From NCBI RefSeq assembly GCF_024305035.1, contig NZ_JAMWZB010000015.1, forward strand, positions 1 to 64,000: a DNA stretch of 64,000 nucleotides, read 5' to 3'. Made by a program: the position numbers and the translations under genes. Under the pieces are notes generated by a model. The model made no database searches. It was not told where the DNA came from and saw only the letters and a list, made by a program, of their open reading frames with translations. Shown piece after piece: positions 54,888 to 64,000 of this stretch (positions are counted from its first letter, which is position 1; each line of letters opens with the position of its first letter). The stretch is from Algoriphagus sp. Its GTDB lineage: Bacteria > Bacteroidota > Bacteroidia > Cytophagales > Cyclobacteriaceae.

Positions 54888-57506
54888 ATGATTACCAAGC
54901 CAAAGAATATTTTGCAATTCACGATTAGAATTTCGGGATTTGCGCTAATTTTTTTTCAACTAGCCTGTAAGTCGACACAGCCGACTCCAGCGCTCCCAGC
55001 TAATCCTCAAAAACCAGAAGTAGAGGTTATGGCCGAAATCAATCAGGATTCCATTCGATTAGTGAAACAAAAGGAAACTGAGCTTACCTCCTACCGGGCT
55101 GCAGCACCCAGACTGATGGATTTGGTTCACATGGATTTATCGGTAGGTTTTGATTTTGACCAGCAGGTAGTCATTGGAGATGCACGATTGACCTTGACGC
55201 CTTACGCTCGCCCACAAAAAACGATGAAGTTGGATGCTCAGGACTTTGAGTGGGGGAAAGTAAGCTTGATGGATGGTGAAAAGGAAGTATCCCTTGGCTA
55301 CCGCTATGATGAGCGTGAGTTGCTGGTTTATTTTCCAGATACGGTTTCAGTCGGGGATACCATTCAGCTTCGATTGAGCTATCGGGCTTTTCCAGAGCGA
55401 AATTCTGGCCAAGGAAGTGCCGCAATCACAGATACCAAAGGATTGTATTTTATCGATCCGCTGGACTCGATAGACGCTAAACCCACCATGATATGGACCC
55501 AAGGGGAGACTGCACATAATTCTAAGTGGTTTCCGACGATAGACGAACCCAATGAGCGATTTACCCACCAAATCAAAGTTGAGGTTCCTGAAACAATGGT
55601 TTCCATAAGCAATGGGAAGTTGATCCAACAGGAAAAGGGAAAAGAGGGCCTTCGAGTGGATACTTGGCTGATGGATTTGCCTCATGCACCGTATTTAGTT
55701 GCTTTGGCAATCGGGGAATTTGAAAAAGTCTCGGACAGGTATAAAGAAATTCCTCTCGGCTATTATGTAGAGAAGGGGTATGGAGCGGGTGCCAAAAAAG
55801 TCTTTGAGCATACACCGGAAATGATTCAGTACTTTGAGAAATTACTTGAAGTAGAATATCCCTGGCAAAAATACGATCAAATTGTAGTTAGGGACTTTGT
55901 TTCTGGGGCGATGGAAAATACTACCGCTTCTATTTTTATGGAAGAGCTCCGGTTGGATGAGCGGGAAGCCATCGATTCGGAATGGGATTACATTATTGCT
56001 CATGAGCTCTTTCATCAGTGGTTTGGTGATTACGTTACCACTGAATCCTGGGCTAATCTCACGCTGAATGAAGCCTTTGCCAATTACAGTGAATTTCTTT
56101 GGCATGAATACAAATACGGGGAGGATGAAGCGAAGCTGAAGTTGATGACTGAGTTGGAAAATTACCTGGTGGAGGCAGATAATAAGCAAGTCGATCTGAT
56201 TCGCTTTCAGTATGCTTCTGCCGAGGATATGTTTGATTCCCACAGTTATTCCAAGGGAGGCTGGGTTCTCCATCAGCTAAGAATCCATCTGGGAGATCAA
56301 TTATTTTTCAAAGGACTCAAGCATTACCTAACTGAAAATGCATTAAATAGCGTGGAGGTGCATGACCTTCGATTGGCCTTGGAGGAAGTGAGTGGGGAAG
56401 ACTTAAATTGGTTTTTTAACCAATGGTTTTTGGATAAAGGACACCCTCTGCTTGCTTTTGAAGTCGATTACTCGGTGCCGGAGAATCTTTTAATTTCAGT
56501 AAGTCAAAAACAAAATTTGGAAACTACGCCGCTTTACCGAATTCCGTTTACTGTGAGCTGGTATGCGGATGGGAAAAGACAAGAGAAGGTCTTTGTGCTT
56601 GATCAGGCTTTTCAGCAGTTTGCTTTGGAAAATAAGGAAGCCGTCAGTCAAGTCTACATGGACGAGAAAAAAGATTTGTTGGCTGTCCGTCAACAGGAGC
56701 TAAGCCCCGAATTTATGCTTCGCCAATTTCAGGAGTCTGAATTTGGAGTAGCCCGATATGAAGCATTGGATAGTTTGTCTGCTTGGGAGGCGGAGGATGA
56801 GCTTCAAAAAGTAATCCCCCTAGCATTGGAAGATGAATTTTGGGCCGTACGGGAGTCCGGGTTGAGAATTGTTCAGAACCACACTGACTGGATGGAAAAG
56901 GATGCTAATCTGGAAGAAAAAGTGTATCAGCTGGCCGAGGAGGACGTCCGGAATTCGGTGAGAGCCGGTGCCATAGATGTGCTTTCCGCATTTAACGCGG
57001 ATAAATATTATCAGGCTTTTCGCAGGTTTGCCAATGATTCCTCCTATTTGATTGTCAGTTCGGCTTTGATGGCAATCAATCAAACTGAAGCGACAGAAAT
57101 TGAGCCTGGGTTTTTAGAAAGCTTTTCTCAATCCACCAATTATAGGGTAGCCGTCCCGCTGGCAGAATACTATTTAACCAAAAATGTAAACCAAAAAGGT
57201 GCATGGTTTCAGGAAAAAACAGCGCAGCTGACCGGAGAAGGACTGTACTACTTTTTGGGCTATTACAGTGAATATTTTGTCCGAAATCCGGAAGAAGGAA
57301 AAAGTGAAGCGATCGCTTATTTGTTTTCAGAGTTGGAAAATAATGGACAGCTTTATGTAAGGTTGGGTGCCTTTCAGGGCCTCATGGGTTTTGCTGATGA
57401 GCCGGGGGTTGGAGAGCGGTTGAAGAGGGCAGTAGCCGCAGAACCTAACCCAGAGATCAAAAATTACATGGAATATTTTCTTCAGGCACTTTCTGGTGAA
57501 AATTAA
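54888..57506 (+). CDS. M1-family zinc metallopeptidase lipoprotein (aminopeptidase N-like)
   Basis: An 872-residue lipoprotein (C27, QLAC) of the M1 gluzincin family. An N-terminal beta domain occupies about 55-270. The GAMEN exopeptidase motif is at 340-344. The zinc site HExxH is H372-E373-x2-H376 with the third ligand E395 after 18 residues (TLNEAF). C-terminal helical repeats run from about 620 to 870 (LEDEFWAVRESGLRIVQNHTDW and similar). It would remove N-terminal amino acids from peptides in the periplasm or at the cell surface. It lies directly upstream of the tRNA-tuf promoter. Confidence 0.94.
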   Translation: MITKPKNILQFTIRISGFALIFFQLACKSTQPTPALPANPQKPEVEVMAEINQDSIRLVKQKETELTSYRAAAPRLMDLVHMDLSVGFDFDQQVVIGDARLTLTPYARPQKTMKLDAQDFEWGKVSLMDGEKEVSLGYRYDERELLVYFPDTVSVGDTIQLRLSYRAFPERNSGQGSAAITDTKGLYFIDPLDSIDAKPTMIWTQGETAHNSKWFPTIDEPNERFTHQIKVEVPETMVSISNGKLIQQEKGKEGLRVDTWLMDLPHAPYLVALAIGEFEKVSDRYKEIPLGYYVEKGYGAGAKKVFEHTPEMIQYFEKLLEVEYPWQKYDQIVVRDFVSGAMENTTASIFMEELRLDEREAIDSEWDYIIAHELFHQWFGDYVTTESWANLTLNEAFANYSEFLWHEYKYGEDEAKLKLMTELENYLVEADNKQVDLIRFQYASAEDMFDSHSYSKGGWVLHQLRIHLGDQLFFKGLKHYLTENALNSVEVHDLRLALEEVSGEDLNWFFNQWFLDKGHPLLAFEVDYSVPENLLISVSQKQNLETTPLYRIPFTVSWYADGKRQEKVFVLDQAFQQFALENKEAVSQVYMDEKKDLLAVRQQELSPEFMLRQFQESEFGVARYEALDSLSAWEAEDELQKVIPLALEDEFWAVRESGLRIVQNHTDWMEKDANLEEKVYQLAEEDVRNSVRAGAIDVLSAFNADKYYQAFRRFANDSSYLIVSSALMAINQTEATEIEPGFLESFSQSTNYRVAVPLAEYYLTKNVNQKGAWFQEKTAQLTGEGLYYFLGYYSEYFVRNPEEGKSEAIAYLFSELENNGQLYVRLGAFQGLMGFADEPGVGERLKRAVAAEPNPEIKNYMEYFLQALSGEN

Positions 57507-57570
57507 TGGGCTGATTTAGAATGGATTGAACTGATTCGGTAAAAAATCTTCTTAAAAATAAAATCCTTGT

Positions 57571-57601
57571 TTTGAAACTTTGAGAAAAGCCTATAATTTT
57601 G
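57571..57601 (+). promoter_or_regulatory. Consensus promoter of the tRNA-Tyr/Gly/Thr-tuf unit
   Basis: TTTG (57571-57574), 19 bases, TAATTTTG (57594-57601): an exact match to the Bacteroidota consensus. The predicted start, near 57608, is about 45 bases before tRNA-Tyr. Confidence 0.75.
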
Positions 57602-57652
57602 CCATCCGTTAAGACAGAGAGAAGGAGAAAGTTTCCTGTCTAAACGCTAGTT

Positions 57653-57735
57653 GGGGGAATACCAAAGCGGCCAACTGGGACGGACTGTAAATCCGTTGAC
57701 TTATGTCTTCACAGGTTCGAATCCTGTTTCCCCCA
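57653..57735 (+). tRNA. tRNA-Tyr (GTA)
   Basis: 83 bases. The acceptor stem GGGGGAA pairs with TTCCCCC, discriminator A. Anticodon GTA at 57687-57689 in loop CTGTAAA. The long variable arm is the class II form expected of bacterial tRNA-Tyr. CCA is not encoded. First gene of the cluster. Confidence 0.97.
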
Positions 57736-57740
57736 CAAAA

Positions 57741-57774
57741 TTGCCTGAATTGTAAAATTTTTTTTCTAGTTTTG
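57741..57774 (+). promoter_or_regulatory. Possible internal promoter before tRNA-Gly
   Basis: TAGTTTTG at 57767-57774 matches the -7 consensus; TTG at 57741-57743 lies 23 bases upstream, the upper end of the usual spacing. It could add transcription of tRNA-Gly, tRNA-Thr and tuf. Confidence 0.4.
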
Positions 57775-57809
57775 CAGGGCAAAAAATATTCGGCTTTGCC
57801 GGATCAAAA

Positions 57810-57882
57810 GCGGGAGTAGCTCAGTTGGTAGAGCGGCAGCCTTCCAAGCTGCAGGTCGCGGGTTCGAGCCTCGTCTCCCGCT
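57810..57882 (+). tRNA. tRNA-Gly (TCC)
   Basis: 73 bases. The acceptor GCGGGAG pairs with CTCCCGC, discriminator T. Anticodon TCC at 57843-57845 in loop CTTCCAA. Normal D arm and T arm (TTCGAGC loop). CCA is not encoded. Confidence 0.97.
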
Positions 57883-57915
57883 CTATGCTTTTCTCTTGGA
57901 AAGCATCGGGTAAAA

Positions 57916-57987
57916 GCCGACGTAGCTCAGGGGTAGAGTACTTCCTTGGTAAGGAAGGGGTCAGGGGTTCAAATCCCCTCGTTGGCT
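57916..57987 (+). tRNA. tRNA-Thr (GGT)
   Basis: 72 bases. The acceptor GCCGACG pairs with CGTTGGC (one G-T pair), discriminator T. Anticodon GGT at 57948-57950 in loop TTGGTAA. The T loop is TTCAAAT. CCA is not encoded. Lies 60 bases before tuf. Confidence 0.97.
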
Positions 57988-58047
57988 CTTAACGGCTTTA
58001 AAATAATTCTAAACATATCTTTAAACTTAAACTGAGGATTTTCACGC

Positions 58048-59235
58048 ATGGCAAAAGCAACATTCGACCGTTCCAAGCCGCACGTTAACATCGGTACGAT
58101 TGGACACGTAGACCATGGCAAAACTACATTGACTGCCGCCATTACAACTGTATTGGCAAAAAAAGGTCTTTCCGAACTAAGAGATTTCTCTTCCATTGAT
58201 AACGCGCCGGAAGAAAAAGAAAGAGGTATTACCATCAATACTTCACACGTAGAATACCAAACAGAGGCTAGACACTACGCTCACGTAGACTGTCCTGGTC
58301 ACGCTGACTACGTTAAAAACATGGTAACTGGTGCCGCTCAAATGGACGGAGCTATTCTTGTAGTAGCTGCAACTGATGGACCAATGCCACAAACTAGAGA
58401 GCACATCCTTTTGGCTCGCCAGGTAGGTGTACCTGCTCTTGTAGTATTTATGAACAAAGTGGATATGGTGGACGATCCTGAGCTTCTTGAGCTTGTGGAA
58501 ATGGAAATCAGAGAACTTCTTTCTTTCTACGAATTTGACGGTGATAACATCCCAGTAATCGCAGGTTCTGCACTTGGTGCATTGAACGGTGAAGAGAAGT
58601 GGGTTGAAACTGTAATGGAATTGATGAATGCTGTAGATACTTACATTCCACTTCCTGAGCGTTTGATCGACAAAGATTTCTTGATGCCTGTTGAAGACGT
58701 ATTCTCAATCACGGGTAGAGGTACTGTTGCTACCGGTAGAATCGAAAGAGGTGTAATCAACTCTGGTGATCCTGTTGATATCATCGGTATGGGAGCTGAA
58801 GGACTGAAGTCTACCGTTACTGGTGTAGAGATGTTCCGTAAGATTCTTGACAGAGGTGAAGCTGGTGACAACGTAGGCTTGTTGCTAAGAGGTATTGAAA
58901 AAGCGCAAATCAAGCGTGGTATGATTATCTGTAAGCCAGGTTCTGTTACTCCTCACGCACACTTCAAAGCTGAAGTTTACGTACTATCAAAAGAAGAAGG
59001 TGGTCGTCATACGCCATTCTTCAACAAATACAGACCACAGTTTTACTTGAGAACCACTGACGTGACTGGTGAGATTAAGCTTCCAGAAAACGTAGAGATG
59101 GTTATGCCAGGTGATAACGTGACTATCGAAGTTAACTTGCTTAACGCAGTAGCTTTGGAAAAAGGTCTTCGTTTCGCGATCCGTGAAGGTGGCCGTACTG
59201 TAGGTGCAGGTCAGGTTACTGAAATTCTTGACTAA
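58048..59235 (+). CDS. tuf: Elongation factor Tu
   Basis: GTPase delivering aminoacyl-tRNA to the ribosome, 395 residues. The P loop GHVDHGKT is at 19-26, followed by switch I ([12 protein letters not shown]), switch [10 protein letters not shown] and NKVD for guanine recognition. Domains II and III are complete, ending [11 protein letters not shown]. Cotranscribed behind tRNA-Tyr, -Gly and -Thr; closed by the terminator at 59263-59294. Codon use is strongly biased toward a few codons, as in highly expressed genes. Confidence 0.99.
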   Translation: MAKATFDRSKPHVNIGTIGHVDHGKTTLTAAITTVLAKKGLSELRDFSSIDNAPEEKERGITINTSHVEYQTEARHYAHVDCPGHADYVKNMVTGAAQMDGAILVVAATDGPMPQTREHILLARQVGVPALVVFMNKVDMVDDPELLELVEMEIRELLSFYEFDGDNIPVIAGSALGALNGEEKWVETVMELMNAVDTYIPLPERLIDKDFLMPVEDVFSITGRGTVATGRIERGVINSGDPVDIIGMGAEGLKSTVTGVEMFRKILDRGEAGDNVGLLLRGIEKAQIKRGMIICKPGSVTPHAHFKAEVYVLSKEEGGRHTPFFNKYRPQFYLRTTDVTGEIKLPENVEMVMPGDNVTIEVNLLNAVALEKGLRFAIREGGRTVGAGQVTEILD

Positions 59236-59262
59236 TTCAGAACTGATTCCTTATAAATAAAC

Positions 59263-59294
59263 AATGCGATCCTGAATATTTTTGGGATCGCATT
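59263..59294 (+). terminator. Intrinsic terminator after tuf
   Basis: A 10-bp perfect stem (AATGCGATCC and GGATCGCATT) followed by TGTTTCTTT, 28 bases past the tuf stop. Confidence 0.8.
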
Positions 59295-59324
59295 TGTTTC
59301 TTTAGGCAGTTATCTCTAATTTTG
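59293..59324 (+). promoter_or_regulatory. Consensus promoter of the tRNA-Trp-secE-nusG-rpl-rpo unit
   Basis: TTTG (59293-59296), 20 bases, TAATTTTG (59317-59324): an exact match to the Bacteroidota promoter directly after the tuf terminator. Transcription would begin near 59331, about 20 bases before tRNA-Trp. Confidence 0.75.
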
Positions 59325-59352
59325 CGTTCCCATTAGCGGAGCGTTCATTCAC

Positions 59353-59423
59353 ACGGGCATAGTTCAATGGCAGAATAGCGGTCTCCAAAACCGTTGATGG
59401 GAGTTCGAATCTCTCTGCCCGTG
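59353..59423 (+). tRNA. tRNA-Trp (CCA)
   Basis: 71 bases. The acceptor ACGGGCA pairs with TGCCCGT, discriminator G. Anticodon CCA at 59385-59387 in loop CTCCAAA. The T stem GGGAG/CTCTC has loop TTCGAAT. CCA is not encoded. It leads the secE operon, 17 bases before the secE ATG. Confidence 0.97.
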
Positions 59424-59440
59424 CAAGTAAGAAAGACATT

Positions 59441-59629
59441 ATGAATCTCAAAAACTTTGTCCTCGAGTCATACGATGAAATGAAAAACAAGGTCACTTGG
59501 CCTAAGTATTCGTTTCTTCAAAATTCAGCAGTATTGGTGTTGGTAGCATCTTTGATCTTTGCGCTATTTATTGGTGCGGTTGATTTAGGATTTGAGAACA
59601 TCATGACATGGTTTTATGATTTATTTTAA
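59441..59629 (+). CDS. secE: Preprotein translocase subunit SecE
   Basis: Essential small subunit of the SecYEG channel, 62 residues. The N-terminal amphipathic helix contains the conserved SYDEMKNKVTWPKY; a single transmembrane helix follows (about 28-48). The short single-helix form is usual outside gamma-proteobacteria. In the conserved secE-nusG-rplK order. Confidence 0.95.
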   Translation: MNLKNFVLESYDEMKNKVTWPKYSFLQNSAVLVLVASLIFALFIGAVDLGFENIMTWFYDLF

Positions 59630-59647
59630 TTGAACTGACATTACAGG

Positions 59648-60205
59648 ATGGCTGAACAAATGTGGTACGTACTCAGGGTAGTTGCGGGACAGGAAAAGAA
59701 AACCAAAACTTATCTGGAAAATGAAATTGCCAGACAAAAATTGGATGAATTTATCCCCGAAGTCCTTATTCCCTCTGAGAAGGTATATGAGATGCGAAAC
59801 GGCAAAAAGCGAGTACGGGAAAGAAATTTCTTTCCAGGCTACGTTTTAGTCAATGCGGATCTTACCAATGGTGAGGCCAACCACGTAATAACAAGCATTC
59901 CGGGTGTCATCGGATTTCTTGGATCAAACCAGGGGGGAGCTTCCAAAACCCCTGAACCATTACGACAATCTGAAGTCAACCGTATCTTAGGAAAGGTTGA
60001 GGAGATTGATGAGTTTGCCGAGAAGTTAGATACCCCATTTATAGTTGGAGAGTCCGTAAAAGTAATGGACGGACCTTTCAGTGGGTTTACCGGGACAATT
60101 GAGGAAGTGTTTGATGACAAGAAGAAATTGAATGTTATGGTCAAAATCTTCGGTCGAAACACTCCTGTAGAATTAAACTTTATACAAGTAGAAAAACAAG
60201 ACTAA
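59648..60205 (+). CDS. nusG: Transcription termination/antitermination factor NusG
   Basis: Binds RNA polymerase to prevent pausing and link to Rho or the ribosome. 185 residues. The NGN domain is at about 4-115 ([26 protein letters not shown]) and the KOW domain at about 130-183 ([21 protein letters not shown]). Lies 18 bases after secE and 3 before rplK. No inserted domain is present. Confidence 0.97.
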   Translation: MAEQMWYVLRVVAGQEKKTKTYLENEIARQKLDEFIPEVLIPSEKVYEMRNGKKRVRERNFFPGYVLVNADLTNGEANHVITSIPGVIGFLGSNQGGASKTPEPLRQSEVNRILGKVEEIDEFAEKLDTPFIVGESVKVMDGPFSGFTGTIEEVFDDKKKLNVMVKIFGRNTPVELNFIQVEKQD

Positions 60206-60208
60206 GCA

Positions 60209-60652
60209 ATGGCTAAGGAAATCACTGGTTATTTAAAACTGCAAGTGAAAGGTGGCCAGGCAAACCCGTCACCTCCAGTAGGTCCAGCTCTTGGTTCCAA
60301 GGGTTTGAACATCATGGAGTTTTGTAAGCAATTCAATGCACGTACCCAAGATAAAATGGGTCAAACGTGCCCTGTTTTGATTACGATTTACTCGGATAAG
60401 TCTTTTGACTTTGTAGTTAAAACTCCTCCTGCAGCAAACATGCTACTCGAGGCGGCAAAGGTAAAAGGCGGATCTGCAGAGCCAAACCGAAAAAAGGTAG
60501 GTTCTGTAACCTGGGATCAGGTTAAGGAAATCGCGGAAGTAAAAATGCCTGACCTAAATGCCTTCAAAGTGGAGTCAGCTATGAAAATGATAGCTGGTAC
60601 AGCGCGAAGCATGGGAATCACAGTATCTGGAAAAGCCCCTTGGGAAGTATAA
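60209..60652 (+). CDS. rplK: 50S ribosomal protein L11
   Basis: Part of the GTPase-associated centre with 23S rRNA. 147 residues, normal length. The proline-rich N-terminal domain ([18 protein letters not shown]) is the thiopeptide-binding part; the C-terminal domain binds rRNA ([14 protein letters not shown]). Three bases after nusG. Confidence 0.98.
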   Translation: MAKEITGYLKLQVKGGQANPSPPVGPALGSKGLNIMEFCKQFNARTQDKMGQTCPVLITIYSDKSFDFVVKTPPAANMLLEAAKVKGGSAEPNRKKVGSVTWDQVKEIAEVKMPDLNAFKVESAMKMIAGTARSMGITVSGKAPWEV

Positions 60653-60662
60653 AAAATAAACT

Positions 60663-61361
60663 ATGGCTAAGTTAACAAAAAAGCAAAAAGAAGCTCTTTC
60701 TAAGTACGACCCAAGCCAAGTGTACTCCCTGGAGGAAGCTTCTTCGATCGTGAAGGAAATCACTACAACTAAATTCGACGCTTCAGTGGACATTGATGTT
60801 CGCCTAGGTGTAGACCCTCGTAAAGCCGATCAAATGGTTCGAGGTGTAGTAGCTCTTCCTCACGGCACAGGAAAAGACATCAAAGTATTGGTGCTTTGTA
60901 CTCCTGACAAAGAAGCCGAAGCTAAAGAAGCAGGTGCAGATTACGTTGGATTGGACGACTACATTGCCAAAATCGAAGGCGGATGGACTGACATTGATGT
61001 CATTATCACCATGCCTAATGTGATGGCCAAAGTAGGTAGATTAGGTAGAGTGCTCGGACCAAGAGGTCTGATGCCAAACCCTAAAGCAGGAACAGTAACA
61101 CTAGAAGTAGGAAAAGCTGTCAAAGAAGTTAAAGCGGGTAAAATCGATTTTAAAGTCGATAAGTTCGGAATCATCCATGCAAGTGTGGGCAAAGTCTCTT
61201 TCTCTCCTGAAAAAATTGAGGAGAACATAAAAGAATTGATTTTGACGATTTCCAAATTGAAACCAGCTTCTTCTAAAGGGACATATTTTAAGAGTATTCA
61301 CGTATCCAGTACAATGTCTCCTGGTATCTCAGTGGACAAGGGTAGCATTCAAGGAATTTAA
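60663..61361 (+). CDS. rplA: 50S ribosomal protein L1
   Basis: L1-stalk protein, 232 residues; in other bacteria it also represses its own operon by binding the L11-L1 mRNA. Domain I and the inserted domain II ([40 protein letters not shown]) are complete. It lies 10 bases after rplK and 2 before rplJ. Confidence 0.98.
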   Translation: MAKLTKKQKEALSKYDPSQVYSLEEASSIVKEITTTKFDASVDIDVRLGVDPRKADQMVRGVVALPHGTGKDIKVLVLCTPDKEAEAKEAGADYVGLDDYIAKIEGGWTDIDVIITMPNVMAKVGRLGRVLGPRGLMPNPKAGTVTLEVGKAVKEVKAGKIDFKVDKFGIIHASVGKVSFSPEKIEENIKELILTISKLKPASSKGTYFKSIHVSSTMSPGISVDKGSIQGI

Positions 61362-61363
61362 TC

Positions 61364-61900
61364 ATGACTAGAGACGAAAAGAAAGAAATAATCGACGGTC
61401 TTACCGAGAAATTCAGAGAAAACCCTTTCTTCTACATTACAGATGCCGGTGGATTCTCTGTAGCTGAAGTAAACGCATTCAGAAGAACGTGTTATGAAAG
61501 AGGTGTAGAGTATAAAGTCTACAAAAACACCTTAATCAAAAAAGCACTAGATAATCTGGAGGCGGACTTTTCAGGATTGGATGAATCGCTTAAAGGATTC
61601 TCTGGAATCATTTTCTCAAAAGAGACTAGTAACCTGCCAGCTAGAGTATTGCTGGATTTTAGGAAAAAAATAGGTAAAAAAGAGACTAGACCAGTATTCA
61701 AAGGGGCAGCCATTGATTCCGATATTTTCATCGGTGAAGCAAACCTTGAAATGCTGTCTAAACTCAAGTCAAAGGAGGAATTGCTTGGCGATCTTATCGG
61801 CTTGCTACAAGCTCCTGCGATGAACCTTATCTCTGCCCTTCAGAGTGGTCAAAACAACCTTACTGGTGTGTTAAAAACCTTAGAAAGCAGAGGAGAATAA
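61364..61900 (+). CDS. rplJ: 50S ribosomal protein L10
   Basis: Base of the ribosomal stalk; anchors the L7/L12 dimers. 178 residues. The N-terminal RNA-binding domain (VAEVNAFRRTCYERGVEYKVYKNTLIKKAL) and the C-terminal helix that holds L12 are present. Only 2 bases separate it from rplA, so there is no room for the classical rplJ leader binding site; any autoregulation must act inside rplA or elsewhere. Confidence 0.97.
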   Translation: MTRDEKKEIIDGLTEKFRENPFFYITDAGGFSVAEVNAFRRTCYERGVEYKVYKNTLIKKALDNLEADFSGLDESLKGFSGIIFSKETSNLPARVLLDFRKKIGKKETRPVFKGAAIDSDIFIGEANLEMLSKLKSKEELLGDLIGLLQAPAMNLISALQSGQNNLTGVLKTLESRGE

Positions 61901-61951
61901 CAATACTTCAAATTCAATCAAAAAAAACGAAAAATCTAAATTTATAATACA

Positions 61952-62335
61952 ATGGCAGATCTTACACAACTTGCAGAACAGTTGGTAAACTTGACTGTAA
62001 AAGAGGTTAAAGAATTGACAGACATCCTTAAAGATCAGTACGGAATCGAACCTGCTGCAGCGGCTGTTGCAGTAGCTGGACCTGCTGCTGGTGGTGCCGA
62101 TGGTGGTGCTGCTGAAGAGGAAAAAACTGCATTCGACGTAGTTCTTAAAGCAGCTGGTGGACAGAAACTAGCAGTAGTAAAGCTGGTTAAAGAATTGACT
62201 GGTCTTGGCTTGAAAGAAGCGAAAGAATTGGTTGACTCTGCACCGAAAGCCTTGAAAGAAGGCATCGCTAAGGACGAAGCTGAAGCGTTGAAAAAATCTC
62301 TCGAAGAAGCTGGAGCTGAAGTAGAGATCAAATAA
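61952..62335 (+). CDS. rplL: 50S ribosomal protein L7/L12
   Basis: Stalk protein that recruits translation GTPases. 127 residues. An N-terminal dimerisation helix (1-30), an alanine/glycine-rich hinge (about 36-55) and the C-terminal domain ([35 protein letters not shown]) are all present. Lies 51 bases after rplJ. Confidence 0.98.
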   Translation: MADLTQLAEQLVNLTVKEVKELTDILKDQYGIEPAAAAVAVAGPAAGGADGGAAEEEKTAFDVVLKAAGGQKLAVVKLVKELTGLGLKEAKELVDSAPKALKEGIAKDEAEALKKSLEEAGAEVEIK

Positions 62336-62375
62336 TTTGGTTCATCCAGGCCTGCTTAGGTTTGGGTGTAGCCCT

Positions 62376-62406
62376 AAGACCTGACTATTCAAGTCAGGTC
62401 TTTTCC
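62376..62406 (+). terminator. Hairpin attenuator between rplL and rpoB
   Basis: An 11-bp perfect stem (AAGACCTGACT and AGTCAGGTCTT) with a 5-base loop, followed by TTCC. Its position matches the partial terminator known between rplL and rpoB in other bacteria, so it probably lets only part of transcription through. A weak promoter-like TTG-N21-TAATTTTC lies at 62428-62459. Confidence 0.7.
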
Positions 62407-62492
62407 TGTTTATGCGCAGGTAAAAAATTGCATTATTTCGAGCGAAAATTGTAATTTTCCAAAAATTAATTTCACTATAAACATATACTACC

Positions 62493-64000
62493 TTGGCTAT
62501 CAAGAATCAAACCGAAAGGAAAAGTTTCTCCTCCATTAAGGTGGTCAAAGACTATCCGGATTTTCTAGATATTCAGCTGCAGTCATTCAAAGACTTCTTT
62601 CAGTTGGATACACCTGCAGAAAAACGCCGGGCAGATGGGTTATTCAAAGTGTTTTCTGAGAATTTCCCAATCTCTGATTCCAGAGAAAACTTCACTTTGG
62701 AATTTATCGATTATGCCGTTGATCCTCCTAAGTACAGTGTAGGTGAGTGCATCGATCGAGGCTTGACCTACTCTGTACCATTGAAGGCAAAATTGAGATT
62801 GCTTTGTCATGATGAGGACAATGAGGATTTCGAAACCATCGAGCAAGAGGTATTTTTGGGAAATCTTCCCTACATGACCGAAAAGGGCTCATTTGTAATT
62901 AATGGAGCCGAGCGGGTAATTGTATCTCAATTGCACCGTTCTCCGGGAGTATTCTTTGCTCAAAGTAAACATACCAACGGGACGAAGTTGTATTCTGCTC
63001 GTATCATTCCTTTCAAAGGTTCTTGGATCGAATTTGCTACAGACATCAACAATGTCATGTATGCCTATATTGATCGTAAGAAAAAATTCCCAGTCACCAC
63101 ACTTTTAAGAGCAATTGGGTACGGATCCGACAAGGATATCCTGGACCTTTTTGGCCTCTCTGAAGAAGTATCTGCCACCAAAACTGCCTTGAAGAAGGCT
63201 GCTGGTCGAAAACTCGCTGCTCGTGTTTTGAGAACTTGGGTAGAGGATTTTGTGGATGAAGATACCGGTGAGGTAGTATCCATCGATCGAAATGAAGTAT
63301 TGCTTGAGCGTGACACCGTTTTGACCGATGAAGACATTGAAATGATTTTGGACTCTGGTTCGAAAAGCATCATTCTGCATAGAGAGGATGTGAATGTGGC
63401 CGATTACTCGATTATTTACAATACACTACAAAAGGATAATTCAAACTCCGAGAAGGAAGCCGTTGAGGTGATTTACCGTCAGTTGAGAAATACTGAAGCA
63501 CCGGACGAAGCTACTGCTCGGGAAGTAATCCATTCTCTTTTCTTCTCTGACAAGCGTTATGACTTGGGGGAAGTAGGGAGATATAGAATCAATAAAAAGC
63601 TAGGGCTTGATATTGATTCGGATAAGATTGTTTTGACTAAGGAAGATATCATCAATATCGTAAAGTATTTGATCGGATTGATCAACTCCAAAGCGGTAGT
63701 CGATGATATTGATCACTTGTCCAACAGACGGGTACGTACCGTAGGAGAGCAGCTTTACAGCCAGTTTGGTGTGGGGCTTGCCCGAATGGCCAGAACCATT
63801 CGAGAGCGAATGAACGTTCGTGACAATGAAGACTTTAAACCAGTTGATTTGATCAATGCTCGTACGCTTTCCTCGGTCATCAATTCCTTCTTTGGAACCA
63901 ACCAGCTCTCTCAGTTTATGGATCAAACCAATCCATTGGCTGAGTTGACGCACAAGCGTAGGCTTTCTGCTTTGGGGCCAGGTGGTCTGTCCAGAGAGCG
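62493..64000 (+). CDS. rpoB: RNA polymerase beta subunit, 5' part (runs off the window)
   Basis: Catalytic core subunit of RNA polymerase; only the first 502 codons are inside the window. The start is TTG at 62493 (then GCTATCAAG): an in-frame TAA at 62478 excludes an earlier start, and no ATG precedes the conserved [19 protein letters not shown]. Conserved segments include [33 protein letters not shown] (about 126-158). The window ends in the rifampicin-binding region, beginning at Q471 ([28 protein letters not shown]). All residues I can compare with E. coli are of the sensitive type. Confidence 0.98.
   Translation, partial: MAIKNQTERKSFSSIKVVKDYPDFLDIQLQSFKDFFQLDTPAEKRRADGLFKVFSENFPISDSRENFTLEFIDYAVDPPKYSVGECIDRGLTYSVPLKAKLRLLCHDEDNEDFETIEQEVFLGNLPYMTEKGSFVINGAERVIVSQLHRSPGVFFAQSKHTNGTKLYSARIIPFKGSWIEFATDINNVMYAYIDRKKKFPVTTLLRAIGYGSDKDILDLFGLSEEVSATKTALKKAAGRKLAARVLRTWVEDFVDEDTGEVVSIDRNEVLLERDTVLTDEDIEMILDSGSKSIILHREDVNVADYSIIYNTLQKDNSNSEKEAVEVIYRQLRNTEAPDEATAREVIHSLFFSDKRYDLGEVGRYRINKKLGLDIDSDKIVLTKEDIINIVKYLIGLINSKAVVDDIDHLSNRRVRTVGEQLYSQFGVGLARMARTIRERMNVRDNEDFKPVDLINARTLSSVINSFFGTNQLSQFMDQTNPLAELTHKRRLSALGPGGLSRE

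Noticed and set aside
61362..61363. Classical L10 leader regulatory site before rplJ
   Set aside because: Only 2 bases separate rplA and rplJ; no leader can fit there.
63898..63980. Rifampicin-resistance mutation in rpoB
   Set aside because: The visible residues (QLSQFMD, THKRR, SALG) are the sensitive type.

Overview
The window reads as a chromosomal segment of a Bacteroidota bacterium, most like the Cytophagales (Cyclobacteriaceae, Algoriphagus-type). The reasons are a SusC/SusD pair, several TonB-plug and carboxypeptidase-regulatory-domain proteins, many lipoproteins, bacillithiol synthesis (bshA), the tRNA-Tyr/Gly/Thr-tuf-tRNA-Trp-secE-nusG-rplKAJL-rpoB order, absence of strong Shine-Dalgarno sequences, and several exact Bacteroidota promoters (TTTG, 19-20 bases, TAnnTTTG). 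The species name is an inference. I saw no CRISPR array, intact insertion sequence, prophage or rRNA gene.

Layout. 0.2-5 kb: a Xer recombinase, an acyl-CoA dehydrogenase, an orphan TPR sensor kinase and a small coiled-coil membrane protein. 5-11 kb (minus strand): a GH16 hydrolase and a PQQ/cytochrome c dehydrogenase in one unit, a YeeZ-like SDR protein, a fatty acid hydroxylase and bshA. 11-20 kb: an M24 peptidase-like lipoprotein, a GH3-beta-lactamase fusion, then an operon of a small membrane protein, mutL and two rhomboids. 20-27 kb: an outer-membrane protein, a large MG2/TonB-plug protein, rlmN, aroQ, a class V aminotransferase, a MarC protein and rnhA. 27.1-28.3 kb: an AAA/DUF4143 ATPase gene broken by two in-frame TAA codons.

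28.3-46 kb (minus strand) is the most distinctive region. A SusC/SusD pair is followed by three paralogous lipoproteins of about 1,100 residues, each an FG-GAP/VCBS beta-propeller carrying an ASPIC/UnbV domain. A 194-residue lipoprotein of unknown family is wedged among them, with overlapping reading frames. A vanadium-haloperoxidase/PAP2 lipoprotein and a TIM-barrel sugar isomerase-like gene follow. No glycoside hydrolase or polysaccharide lyase is present, so this is not a classical polysaccharide utilization locus. A perfect 20-bp palindrome lies upstream of susC. Intrinsic terminators after susD and after the PAP2 gene, plus a near-perfect promoter before the PAP2 gene, divide the locus into separately tunable pieces.

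46.5-57.5 kb: a DUF5686 protein, a second MG2/TonB-plug protein, frr-pyrH, a biotin carboxyl carrier-like protein and an M1 aminopeptidase lipoprotein. 57.6-64 kb: the translation/transcription cluster with four tRNA genes, ending inside rpoB within the rifampicin-binding region.
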